The notes below the pieces were generated by a model that was not told the DNA's origin, did no database searches, and saw only the letters and a list, made by a program, of their open reading frames with translations. DNA of 64,000 nucleotides from Gordionus sp. m RMFG-2023 (Eukaryota > Nematomorpha > Gordioida > Chordodea > Parachordodidae). The stretch lies in NCBI RefSeq assembly GCF_954871325.1, contig NC_088778.1, forward strand, positions 19,143,120 to 19,207,119, given 5' to 3'. Made by a program: the position numbers and the translations under genes. This document shows positions 49,501-56,229 of the stretch, piece after piece; position 1 is the first letter of the stretch; each line of letters opens with the position of its first letter.

Positions 49501-52500
49501 ATTAAAATAGTTGCAATTTAATGCATGATAGAATAAATATCTCACTAAAACAAAAAAAAATTAAAATGTATAATAAATATACAATTAATTTGATGGGATT
49601 GTTGCTGTGAAGCTATAGCTGCGGCCGTTGCGTATTGATGCTGGGCTAGCCATAATTGTTGTTGCTGTGCTCTTTGATGTTGTTGTAAAAGATACTAAGA
49701 GAATAAGGTTAATGAATAGGGTTGAAATATGTAATAAATATTAATTCGATGTACTTGTGATGAATAATCCACTTGCGTATCAACACCTTGAGGAATCATT
49801 CCAGCGGCGACAGCCGCCAAAACAGGCGAAATAAAAGAATTCGTAATTATGGGTGGTGGTCCTCCGTTAAACCCGTTAGTATTATTGTTATCGTTATTTA
49901 TTGATATACTACTTTCGGATTCGTTATTTTTATAAGATAGATTGTTAATCGTTTCACTGTTCTCTTTATCGCGTTTTAAGATTTCGTTATCACAATTGCG
50001 TGGTAAAATGTTACTATTCTTAATAACATCTCTCATATTTTGTTTATTATTTATCATTATGGGGGAATACATATTTTGATGCTTGATATTCTGATTAGGA
50101 ATTTGTTGATCAATGTTATTTGTAGATTCTTCATTAGCTAAAAGTAAGGAGAGGGGAGAAGAAGCTGTTAGACCACTACCAACACTTCTATAACTAATAG
50201 GACTGTTTTCATTATTAGATAGCGATAAAGAATTGTGGCCATTGTAATTATTCGAGTTTATAGAATCATTCGTACCATTACTAATATTACTGTTTATTGT
50301 ATTGTCATGGGTATTCTGTATCGTTAGTAGCTCAGAAGAGGTTGATAAAGTATGGCTAAAATGTATAAGTTTTAAAATAAAAATTATATCAGTATATTAT
50401 TAAATATATGCTGATAAAATAGTTGTTTGTTCCATTTAATGGCAAAACCATACTCAAAAGATATTTTTATTCCGGGCAGAAATTACTTAAAGGATCAATA
50501 GTGGATATAATGATCTGTCCATCTTAAGAAAAGTGTTGCCATTGTTAATATTGTTTTTAAATTGTTTATCCGAATAAAAATAGATATAGAGAAGGAATTT
50601 AACGAAATACTAATATTTTTTTATTAATAGTTTTAAACAAGTTAAGATCATAATCCATGTAGGGTGCTTAACAAGCCAAAAAGCATGAGACAAAAAATCC
50701 TTCAACCTGTTTTATTAGCAAACGAATATAACATTGAAAAATATTGTAGCTTTAGACCTCGTTTATATTAAATGCCGTCTATTTTTCAAAACGGCCCGAA
50801 TAAGATTAATAGATTTGGCAAATAGATGTCCGAGATTTTCTGCCAGCTATGAGTAAAATCTTTAGGCTTACATAATGTTATTTTGGTTATAATCCTAATC
50901 AGGCCGTTTTTTTAAATCGACTCGAATAGGGCTTTTTAACAAAACTAGTAAGTGTGGAATACCGCGATATCGCTCAAGAACTATAGCATAGCTGGATAAT
51001 TTTATTATGCATCGCCCCGGCGACAATGCTGTATTTATAGCTTACCAAACAAGTTTTATATTTTAAAAATAAATTCAAAATGATATATATCTTGTAATGT
51101 CAAACGGCTCTTTTTGAGCCGATTTTTAAAAATGGCTAACTCAATATTTTAGCCAAAAAAAATTGCCTAAGTCACGAAATTTTGATAATATATGTCTTGG
51201 CCTTTGTTCCTTCTATGAACAAAATCTTTAGGCTTGCGTAATATTTTTCTATTGAGTTATTCGTTTTTAAAAATCGGCTTAAAATTAACAACACTTTGTA
51301 ATAATTTATATCATCTGTATAAATTTGAGATTAAATTTTTTGGTTCGTAAGAAAAATATGATAAATAGCTTAAGTTGCAGCTAAGAGCACTTTTAAAATA
51401 TAAACATTTAAAAATAAAGTTAAGGGTAGTAGGCTAGTATTACAAACTTTTTGAAAATAGTTTAAAACCGATAGTGCCAATTTTGAAATTGAAAAAAGAC
51501 TTAGAAAAGTATACGAAATTTTTAAAAGTTGTTTCAAGTTTATAAGGAAAACTTTCTTTAATCCATGAGGGAAAGTGAAAAGTTATAGACAATTTTGTTT
51601 TGAACTGGATAAAAAGTGGTATAAAGTATAAATGCTTTGACAAGTTTTTGGCCAGGTTCGGTTCAAAATCGTGAACCAGGTTCAGGAAAAATAGGTTAGG
51701 GTTGGGTTTAGCTATTATAAAATTTAAAAAATAGGTCCAGTCCAGCTTCAAGCGGACTGTCAGACAAGTTTGTGGAGGGCTCTGCCTCATATGCTTATAT
51801 TCATGAGAAATCAATCCTTCGGATGAGCCATAGAATGGGAATATAAAAATTTAATCTTCTTCACAAAGAATAAAATTTTTCTTTTCGATGAATATATATA
51901 ACTCAGAGATATGCAAAAGTAACATTTGCATGGCCCGACCAGGGTTTTTTCAACTTTTATATTTTCAGATCCTTTTAAAAAATAATTTACAGGCTCGGCC
52001 CGGAATTTTTAAAATATATTTTTTTTATTTTTAATTTTTATAGCTAATAACGATTTAAAATATTTGGTTTTATATACGGGGTTAAGGTATTTTTTTTAAA
52101 AAAAATACAGGCCCGGCTGGGTATATTTAAAAAAAATTAAAATACGCCTCGGTCGTATATCTTATCGATTTTGTAGGCATTCACAATTTTTCAAGATTAA
52201 GATTCATTTGAATAAATACAAATGGATCAACAAGATATTTATTTTTATAACTTCAATATTCTGTATTACAACTTTAAATTATTTCGTCATTTTTTACATT
52301 TGGATATGTTGTTATATTGAACTTTAAAGGGATTAAAAGCGTTTCCAATATTAGATACAATAAATAGCTTATATGGTTATATGCAAGTTATTTCATAATT
52401 TTTTACCACAATTATGCAGAGCAAATGCATTCTATAGGGTTACGATTCTATCTTTATATTTAGGCTATGCAGAAAATTTACATTACCATTATCATTACAA

Positions 52501-54363
52501 TAAGAGACAATACGGTCAAAGACGTGTATCGAAAGGGAAGAAAAGTTATTGTATAATTAAAAACAATTTGCATATCAAATAAAGGCTAATTAAAAGGTTT
52601 AAATTGCAATTATATTAAATGAAAATTATATGAAATTATTGTTGATATTATGTAAATTTTAGTGATTAAAGTTAGTATAAATAGTGAGATCGAAAAGGTA
52701 AAATTAAGAAAGAAAAATGTTTTATAATTTTTACTTAATAGTTTTAGTTTTTATACTTTTATAATTTTTAGTTTTTTTATATTATTCTATAACGATTATT
52801 AAGTAACTGTCCATTTTAATAAATTAATTTGCTATCTTCATTTAATAATTATTAATTAAATTTGGAGCGGGAATGATCTCTCATTCAAAACGTCGAATTT
52901 TATAAATACTAATATTTGAAAGCCCCAGAATTCTAATATTTTGATTTCATTAATTTTCAGGAACGCGACGGTTCCATTTAGAGTGGAATTAATGGCATCA
53001 CCTCTCATAAATATTTTTTTTAAATCGGTATTTAAAAATATTCTTTGTTAGAAATAATTTTAAAATCTCAACTAAAAGAGATTTTTTTAATTTAATGAAA
53101 TAAAGATTAAAACTAAAGGCTAGAGAGATATGGGTTGGGGTTAATTAAAGATTTGAAATATGGCTAGGGTTAAGACATTAAAAATTGGTTTTAATAAAAT
53201 TTAATCATTTTTATAAATAATCAAATATAATAAGGCATGTGATATTAAATAAACGAATATAAAAAAATCAGCTATTGTTAACAGCAATCCTTGAGTGAAC
53301 CATTATCATGCATTTCGAAATAAAACGTATCAACGCTATAATTATTATTGATAAATACTTAAAAGCTACAGTGTCTGGATCAATTGATGAACCAGTGTTT
53401 GGTTTCGGTTAAAAGTGGTCATGAATACGTAAGTTGAATTCATAATTTGTATAAATATTTAAAATGTCTTATCAATATGATATTAGCATTTGTAAATTTA
53501 TAATTTTGTATATTTAATAAAATGATAACCTTGGAAATAAATTAAGTGACTATTAATTAAAAGCAGTCGAGCATCCGCAAATTTTTTATATAATCGGACT
53601 ATAAAGTCCTGTCCTGGACCGTTCTTTTCCGAGAACACCGGTTATGTCCATTTGGAGGAAAACCCGGACCGTAACCTTCACTAATTGCAATTAGACTTGC
53701 ATCAATATATCAGAAAAGAAATATGTATTCATAATTATTAAATAAAATATACTAACCTAAAAGATCTATCGTGGTTGTGTAAATTTCCCGAATAGGAGCT
53801 TACATTTACTATACCATTAGAAATTTTTTCAAAGGGTGATTGCCTAGAAGAAAGCGCTAAATCCTATAGTTTTTATATATGAAAATAAATAAATAAATAT
53901 TAAAGCACTTGATTAGCCGCAACGTTACCAAGTACATACTCAACCATACTGATATCTAAGCCACTATTTTCAGCATTTTGTGATTTGGGATCAAAACTAC
54001 CATTTATCATATAAGTTGATAAATTTTCTCCATCTAAAATATAGTAAATGAAAAATTATCTGTCTTACAAAACAAAATACTTCCTTGATTTATTTAAAAA
54101 ATGCAATATATACCTATAACTCTGTTTGTATTATCTAATGACTTGAGCTGAGAATTCCAAGGTCCTGCTGAATTCCAATGTGAAGTCCCCAAAAATATAC
54201 CACCCCTAATTTTATTATTCTCCTCAGATCGTTTAAGATGTCCTTCTTGATAAAGTCTACTCTTATGCATAGATTTCATACCTAACCTCTCATTCACTAT
54301 ATTTTCATTGTTCACCGCATCATTTGAATTTTCGCCCCATATTTTTTTAGCAGTTTGGGATAT
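24576..54363 (-). CDS. pum: Pumilio (PUF family) RNA-binding protein, spliced
   Basis: Pumilio proteins bind UGUANAUA motifs in mRNA 3' UTRs in the cytoplasm and repress translation or trigger deadenylation. Exons in transcription order: 54363-54114, 54033-53909, 53863-53757, 50355-49755, 49694-49583, 46376-45915, 45766-45650, 44968-44387, 44283-44163, 44118-43978, 43901-43726, 43293-43211, 43012-42875, 25579-25332, 25273-25190, 24861-24576. All borders are GT/AG, all phases agree, and no stop interrupts the frame. It encodes about 1210 residues, or about 1223 with the candidate exon at 63745-63783 (human PUM1 is about 1190). The N-terminus keeps the PUM blocks [25 protein letters not shown] and [13 protein letters not shown]. 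The middle is Gln/Asn/Ala-rich. The last ~350 residues are the PUM homology domain with eight repeats. Both very large introns are filled with transposons. The 5' end remains uncertain. Confidence 0.95.
25790..26005. repeat. tandem duplication of a ~108-bp unit in the large Pumilio intron
   Basis: Two consecutive copies share TCCCCGGAAAAAAATTCCCC-type starts and the block AGTAAAGTTAAACCTAA followed by TTTAAAATGTTATAATTTAT. The start blocks at about 25807 and 25915 are 108 bases apart. Non-coding. Confidence 0.75.
26006..26999. other. Pumilio intron sequence; one short unexplained minus-strand frame
   Basis: On the minus strand, 26872-26768 reads ATG to TAG for 34 codons of ordinary composition ([20 protein letters not shown], then [14 protein letters not shown]). 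I recognise no family. It could be a transposon scrap or a chance frame. The rest shows nothing. Confidence 0.3.
27000..27205. repeat. fragment of the CAGAGACCTGCAGAG hAT-MITE family
   Basis: It starts TCAGACCTGTAGACCAGACC and contains the family's TATACCCGGACCGGGCC and ACCCGCGTTGGG GC blocks separated by poly-A/T. The right terminus is missing. Confidence 0.5.
27399..29945 (+). mobile_element. short LTR retrotransposon fossil, interrupted by a hAT element
   Basis: The left repeat spans about 27399-27609. It is followed directly by TTGGTGCCGAAACC, a primer-binding-site-like string of the kind seen in Ty3/BEL-type elements. The same repeat begins again at about 29850 (GTCGAATACGTATATTG and TTGTAAGCAAATT shared), preceded by a purine run AAAGGAAGG that fits a polypurine tract. 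The right repeat is only partly preserved. Without the nested hAT element (28157-29794) the element is about 0.9 kb, so it was probably a small non-autonomous form. It is broken, and the family cannot be fixed. About 27770-28080 contains repeated GTTACAAGAGATCGTT-like units. Confidence 0.6.
28157..29794 (-). mobile_element. hAT transposon with BED zinc finger, internally decayed
   Basis: The ends CAGGGATTCAAACCGAA and TTCGGTTTGGATCCCTG are inverted. The flanks CTAGCTAT and ATAGCTAT match at 7 of 8 positions, a hAT-type duplication. Subterminal zones repeat GGTTCAGGTTCGG. On the minus strand, 29480-29358 encodes part of a BED finger ([20 protein letters not shown]). 29225-28881 encodes a transposase stretch ([20 protein letters not shown]). 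About 28480-28420 keeps a dimerisation-domain relic (FSAERCF). Stops and gaps separate these parts, so it is dead. It inserted into the LTR fossil. Confidence 0.85.
29946..30234. repeat. repeat with CCCGTCAAAAATGACGGGG palindrome
   Basis: About 30150-30215 contains CCCGTCAAAAATGACGGGG followed by AATGAGAATTTTCTACTC. Its reverse complement appears at about 56020-56085, so it is the end of a dispersed repeat. CCGTCAAGAATAACGGGG at about 29976 may be the other, diverged end. Confidence 0.5.
30235..31744 (-). mobile_element. composite of hAT fragments with GAACGCGTTC subterminal motifs
   Basis: TAGTGCTGTAAACATTTC at 30235 and the following GAACGCGTTC-type repeats match the reverse complement of the right terminus of the element at 37433-41830. 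On the minus strand, 31177-30932 encodes the N-terminus of the same transposase ([20 protein letters not shown], then SNLKRHL, a broken BED finger). About 31440-31600 on the plus strand is a different hAT dimerisation relic ([16 protein letters not shown]). GGAACGTTCCGGACGGAAC lies at about 31676. Too rearranged to give one pair of ends. Confidence 0.55.
31745..31992. repeat. dispersed repeat R1, copy 1
   Basis: The block AAAATTTTAGCCTCCACCTCC, then GAGATACAGGTCTCTAAA, GGCATTTTATTTTCTC and TGCAAAATTTCAAGTTGGG recurs in reverse orientation at about 34110-34450. It recurs again, more diverged, at about 61790-62260. Family unknown; no coding capacity. Confidence 0.55.
31993..32745. repeat. repeat with GATCGG-rich ends, probable terminal-inverted-repeat element
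   Basis: The left part (about 31993-32100) has TTTATCGGATCGGGCCGATA. The right part (about 32645-32720) has TATCGGATCGGATCGGCC. The two are roughly inverted and the middle is AT-rich and non-coding. Related strings occur near 22920-22985 and 47870-48245. Exact ends were not found. Confidence 0.4.
32746..33650 (+). pseudogene. transposon-associated gene fragment ([12 protein letters not shown] family), unnamed
   Basis: Two blocks lie in order on the plus strand. About 32935-33125 reads [16 protein letters not shown], then GKMPG and [13 protein letters not shown]. 33308-33643 reads [11 protein letters not shown], then [20 protein letters not shown] and [15 protein letters not shown]. From memory these strings (ISRxMPGKKDxVSV, xPDxKIGFSKF, CxxHQNxKLM, YKQWxSTDRTTLE) recur in many uncharacterised invertebrate proteins carried by a repetitive element. 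A small frame change just before CIIHQN and stops upstream make it non-functional. The upstream half also occurs at 58855-59210 and 60601-60840. Confidence 0.55.
33585..33770. repeat. tandem duplication of ~92 bp containing C-runs
   Basis: Two copies of a unit with AATTTCAATTCATCAA, a CCCCCCC run and AATACTTTTTCATAGCTTAAATAA lie back to back. The second copy holds a C-run of about 14 broken by one G. Confidence 0.75.
35335..35525. repeat. tandem duplication of ~106 bp
   Basis: Two copies of a unit with TTATAATTCATATCTAAATT, TATTTTACCAAAACAA and TCAAATAAAGGAATA, at about 35355 and 35459. Confidence 0.75.
35569..36130 (+). pseudogene. hAT transposase C-terminal fragment
   Basis: 35569-36003 includes [20 protein letters not shown], the WW-helix that precedes the hAT dimerisation domain. 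After one frame change near 35975 the sequence reads [20 protein letters not shown], then [11 protein letters not shown] and [12 protein letters not shown], the dimerisation domain itself. The SER motif common in the family is CEP here. No upstream catalytic domain is visible. Confidence 0.75.
36500..36910. repeat. TA-rich simple sequence and a ~77-bp tandem repeat
   Basis: About 36530-36680 is (TA)n-like. About 36700-36905 holds three to four copies of a unit with TTATAAATGCAATATAAAAT and TAGTATATGCTCAAAATAT. Confidence 0.6.
37473..38515 (+). mobile_element. hAT element with TAGAGGTGGGCGCGGGCC ends, nested in the 37433 element
   Basis: The left end TAGAGGTGGGCGCGGGCC and the right end GGCCCGCGCTCACCTCTA are inverted. 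The flanks CTTTGAAC and TTTTGAAC agree at 7 of 8 positions. Subterminal zones repeat CGTGA/GCGTGAC motifs. On the plus strand, 38027-38224 encodes the dimerisation domain: [20 protein letters not shown], then KRRTQLK-stop. The rest of the transposase is gone, so this is an internally deleted, non-autonomous copy of about 1.04 kb. Confidence 0.85.
39050..39193. repeat. near-perfect tandem duplication of ~72 bp
   Basis: Two adjacent copies contain TTTATTTTTAATTTTTTGAA and ATTATTATTTTTATGAAGG with only one or two differences, so the duplication is recent. Confidence 0.85.
39790..40020. repeat. tandem duplication of ~120 bp inside the hAT transposase region
   Basis: Two consecutive copies contain AAAGTTGAGAAATTTAAATA, ACAGACCC and TCAAAAGTGATTCAGTCACA, then TGATGCAATTCTCAATTTCG. 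They differ by a few bases. This would itself disrupt the transposase frame. Confidence 0.85.
41831..42874. other. end of the large Pumilio intron; transposon ends, no gene
   Basis: At about 42590-42609 GGCAACCCTAG resembles a CAGGGTTGCC-family terminus. At about 42797-42816 TCCTGGCTACGCCACTGC is the reverse of a CAGTGGCGTAGCCAGGA-type terminus. The open frame at 42091-42294 has no recognisable domain. Otherwise AT-rich. Confidence 0.4.
42875..44283 (-). CDS. pum: Pumilio exons for the start of the PUM homology domain, repeats 1-4
   Basis: 44283-44163 is linker ([21 protein letters not shown]). 44118-43978 opens the domain with [18 protein letters not shown] and [13 protein letters not shown]. 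43901-43726 completes repeat 1 ([10 protein letters not shown]) and gives repeat 2 ([15 protein letters not shown]). 43293-43211 is repeat 3 ([16 protein letters not shown]). 43012-42875 is repeat 4 ([17 protein letters not shown]) and ends SFRGQ. RNA-reading residues are S/R/Q, N/Y/Q, C/R/Q and N/H/Q, as in human PUM1. Introns here are short (about 45-430 bases). Confidence 0.96.
44387..46376 (-). CDS. pum: Pumilio middle exons, Gln/Asn/Ala-rich (three exons)
   Basis: 46376-45915 (462 bases) is rich in Gln and Asn and ends [17 protein letters not shown]. 45766-45650 continues [18 protein letters not shown] and joins in phase 1 on both sides. 44968-44387 begins [15 protein letters not shown] and holds an alanine run ([15 protein letters not shown]) and a QQQ tract. 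It ends in LNYPFNN. This low-complexity region corresponds to the Gln/Ala-rich third repression region of animal PUM proteins. The start of the 44968 exon is chosen at AAAG because an in-frame TAA lies just upstream and the phase fits. Confidence 0.85.
46445..46641. mobile_element. 197-bp hAT-type MITE, TAGTGTTGTTAAATGGCTC family, copy 1
   Basis: It has inverted ends (TAGTGTTGTTAAATGGCTCG at the left, reverse complement TAGTGTTGAATCATTGAGCC at the right) and an exact 8-bp duplication TATTTTGT (46437-46444 and 46642-46649). An inner pair TTTTTAAAAACCGCTAAC / GTTAGCCATTTTTAAAAAT extends the hairpin. The centre holds CAAAATCTTTAGGCTTGCAT, conserved among the copies. It lies in a Pumilio intron. 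Confidence 0.93.
46650..48406. other. Pumilio intron with decayed hAT remnants
   Basis: TAGAGGTTTGCAACAAGCGGG at about 47107 looks like a hAT left end followed by CGGGCGAG motifs. Plus-strand 47465-47675 encodes a dimerisation-domain relic ([14 protein letters not shown], then [11 protein letters not shown] and LLFLHYN-like end). About 47850-48245 has GATA/CGG-rich ends of another unresolved repeat. The rest is AT-rich. Confidence 0.5.
48407..48616. mobile_element. hAT-type MITE, TAGTGTTGTTAAATGGCTC family, copy 2
   Basis: It starts TAGTGTTATTAAAGGGCTCC and ends GAGCCGTTTAAAAATACTA. The flanks TAAGGTAT and TAAAATAT match at 6 of 8 positions. It has the same inner hairpin blocks as copy 1 (GATTTTTAAAAACGGCTAA). 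Confidence 0.8.
48617..49582. other. Pumilio intron, AT-rich, nothing recognised
   Basis: No repeat or open frame of note. Confidence 0.4.
49583..54363 (-). CDS. pum: Pumilio N-terminal exons (five exons)
   Basis: 54363-54114 carries KKIWGEN and, near its end, [19 protein letters not shown], matching the KFW...GIFLGDQWRDSAWG region of vertebrate PUM. 54033-53909 carries [13 protein letters not shown], matching GLGVSMVEYVLSS. 53863-53757 and 50355-49755 are Asn/Ser-rich linker. The latter ends [20 protein letters not shown]. 49694-49583 is QQQ-rich ([20 protein letters not shown]). Phases at the five junctions run 1, 0, 2, 0, 1. These segments are the repression-domain half of the protein. 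Confidence 0.9.
50753..50948. mobile_element. hAT-type MITE, TAGTGTTGTTAAATGGCTC family, copy 3 (diverged)
   Basis: The core carries AGATGTCCGAGATTTTCTGC and AAAATCTTTAGGCTTACATA as in copy 1. Right end ATAGGGCTTTTTAACAAAAC-TA. The left end is degraded and the flanks do not match, so edges are approximate. Confidence 0.65.
51095..51296. mobile_element. hAT-type MITE, TAGTGTTGTTAAATGGCTC family, copy 4
   Basis: It contains CGGCTCTTTTTGAGCCGATT, TTTTTAAAAATGGCTAACTC, AAAATCTTTAGGCTTGCGTA and the inverted right end AATCGGCTTAAAATTAACAA. Flanks are not clearly duplicated; edges approximate. Confidence 0.75.
51297..51901. other. Pumilio intron; possible decayed repeat with GGTTCGG motifs
   Basis: About 51650-51780 has CAGGTTCGGTTC and GTGAACCAGGTTCAGG, like the subterminal zones of the hAT element at 28157-29794. 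The minus-strand frame across 51440-51814 has no recognised domain. Confidence 0.35.
51902..52165. repeat. CAGAGACCTGCAGAG-family MITE, right end lost
   Basis: It begins CTCAGAGATATGCAAAAGT and contains CATGGCCCGACCAGGG, CAGGCTCGGCCCGG and GCCCGGCTGGGTATATTT in the order seen in 16074-16327. Confidence 0.6.
52166..53756. other. Pumilio intron, mostly unassigned
   Basis: The open frame at 52373-52582 shows no family. About 53605-53685 is a less AT-rich patch with GGACCGTTCTTTTCCGAGAA and AAAACCCGGACCGTAACC, possibly the end of an unknown element. Otherwise plain AT-rich sequence. Confidence 0.35.
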
Positions 54364-55229
54364 CTTAACAAAAAAATATTCGTAAATATTTAGAATATTC
54401 GTTTTTTGGATACTGGCGTGGTACTTTTTTCAATAATAGTTTTAGCGCAAATTTTTTAAAATAGATATAGCGGTGTATCGTTACTTATTTATACTTCGCT
54501 ACTTACAATTTTATATAATACATATAAAAATTATTAAAATATATTTATAATTAATTCTAGGATCATAATCTTTTTATTTAATTTAATTTTGATATCTATA
54601 TTTAAAAATATGAATTGTAAATCTAGTTTCCAAAATGATTATAAATTTAAAATGTTGGTAATAGAGATTAATACTGAATATAATGCTTGTACAGATCATA
54701 TGGACAAAGTAATTTATTTCCCTGGCAAATAAAGATAATATATCCTTTTCCTAAATTTGCAAAATATTTTAATCTCGATAAAAAAAAATAACACTAAATT
54801 TTGTTTTAAGATGTACCAGAAGGTTCTATCATCAAACAAGACTACTTTTTATAACAATCTTCTAAATGGGTGGCAAACAAATGAAACCTAATTAAAGCAT
54901 CATTTCGAACAATTAAAACTTTATTTTTAATAAGTTACCAAAATTTAATATGCCGGGCTTAGCAATTCGTACAAATTTTTGGACAGGTTAATTTGTTCAA
55001 AAATATTAAAATGTCGAAACGGGCCAGGCATAACAGATCTCTAATATATATTTTTAAAAAAATATTCTTAGTAAAATTCTAAAATATAAATATTTTTTTA
55101 GAATTGTTCTAAGGCTGCGTCCAAAATCTTAAAAATATCTATAATATATATAAAAGCCTTGTCACATTGTGACAGTCACACTTTCGCGATTTATAATATA
55201 TATTTAAAAAATCGTTAATTTTGAAAATT
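54364..55229. other. probable first Pumilio intron, AT-rich, with a MITE scrap
   Basis: About 54950-55045 ends with GGGCCAGGCATAACAGATCTCTA, the right end of a TAGNGATCTG-family MITE, and has CCGGGCTTAGC inside. The left end is missing. Confidence 0.4.
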
Positions 55230-55355
55230 GGCTGTGGCCCAATCGGCAAGAGCGTCGCTTACAAATCTGGACTTAGGCTCGAATCCCAGCAATGTTTTTT
55301 TTATTATTTTTTTTTCTTAATTTAACTTGGTGGTTTCATCTTTGGGGAGATGATA
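55230..55355 (+). mobile_element. tRNA-derived SINE, copy 2
   Basis: The head has an A-box-like GTGGCCCAATCGGCAAGAGC and a B box in AGGCTCGAATCCC, then a T-rich linker. The conserved tail AACTTGGTGGTTTCATC, followed by TTTGGGGAGATGATAATAT, comes next, and then an ATCT-rich simple tail. The complete two-box head supports Pol III origin. Confidence 0.75.
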
Positions 55356-55433
55356 ATATCTATCTATCTATAATCTATATCTATAATATATATAGATACC
55401 GTGTCAAAATATTTAAAAAATCGTGAATTTTGA

Positions 55434-55530
55434 AAAGCGTCTGTAGACTAATCGGCACAAATCTGATGACTTTGGGTTCGAATCCCAGAAAAGATCACTT
55501 GGTGGTTTAATCCTTGGGGAGTTGATAATA
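55434..55530 (+). mobile_element. tRNA-derived SINE, copy 3 (shorter)
   Basis: The head reads GTCTGTAGACTAATCGGCAC and GGGTTCGAATCCCAG. The tail CACTTGGTGGTTTAATCC, then TTGGGGAGTTGATAATATC, follows after a much shorter linker than in copy 2. The 20 bases before both copies (AAAAAATCGTGAATTTTGAA) are also similar, so the pair may be a tandem duplication. Confidence 0.7.
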
Positions 55531-56229
55531 TCTTGGAAAATATTTTTATAAATTATTTTGGGCTGGACTTGGGGAAAATTATTCAAAATTATCATCAGCT
55601 TAGACGCTTGGGAATTTTTTTACTATTAACTATGGGTCAGACAGTGGCCTAAAAGAAATTTTTTTGCAGGCCTGAGTCTGATCAAAAAATCAAGGCCCAT
55701 GAAAATCTGATTTTGAATGTATTTATATATTCATTATGATTTTTAAAATATTTTTTTTCAGTTCTCAACTAACAAAATTTTATGATCTTTCATTAGGCTT
55801 GGAAAAATTTTGCAAAATTATTATGGCGTACCTTGCTTGGGAATTTTTTTTAATATTAAATATTGGGCATAGGTGATCAGTAATATTTAACAAATGATAT
55901 TGATATTATTAAGTAAAAACTTTGAATATATTTTGACTCAAACCATAGTATTTACACTTAGTTTTAATGGATTGAACCTGACCTGAAGGGGTAAAAATTG
56001 GATATTATTTTTAAATATTAGGTAAAAACTATCATAAAAGTAGGGAAAAAATTCTCATACCCCGTCATTTTTGACGGGCTATCTACTAGTTATTTATAAT
56101 TATCACCCGATTTGTAACTTCCCAGACAAAAATTTTAAATTATGAGAGAAATATTTTATTATATTTTGCGTAGCCCTATAAATAGGCATACACAATTATA
56201 TTTTTCGAAATTAAATTGTTTGTAAAATT
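55531..56229. other. intronic repeats without coding sequence
   Basis: About 55560-55890 repeats GGGAATTTTTTT and GGAAAAATTTTGCAAAATTA-like blocks twice, an imperfect repeat of unknown family. About 56020-56090 is the reverse complement of the CCCGTCATTTTTGACGGG repeat at 30150-30215. Confidence 0.4.

Noticed and set aside
52373-52582. Plus-strand open frame of 69 codons in a Pumilio intron
   Set aside because: No domain, splice context or similarity; consistent with chance.
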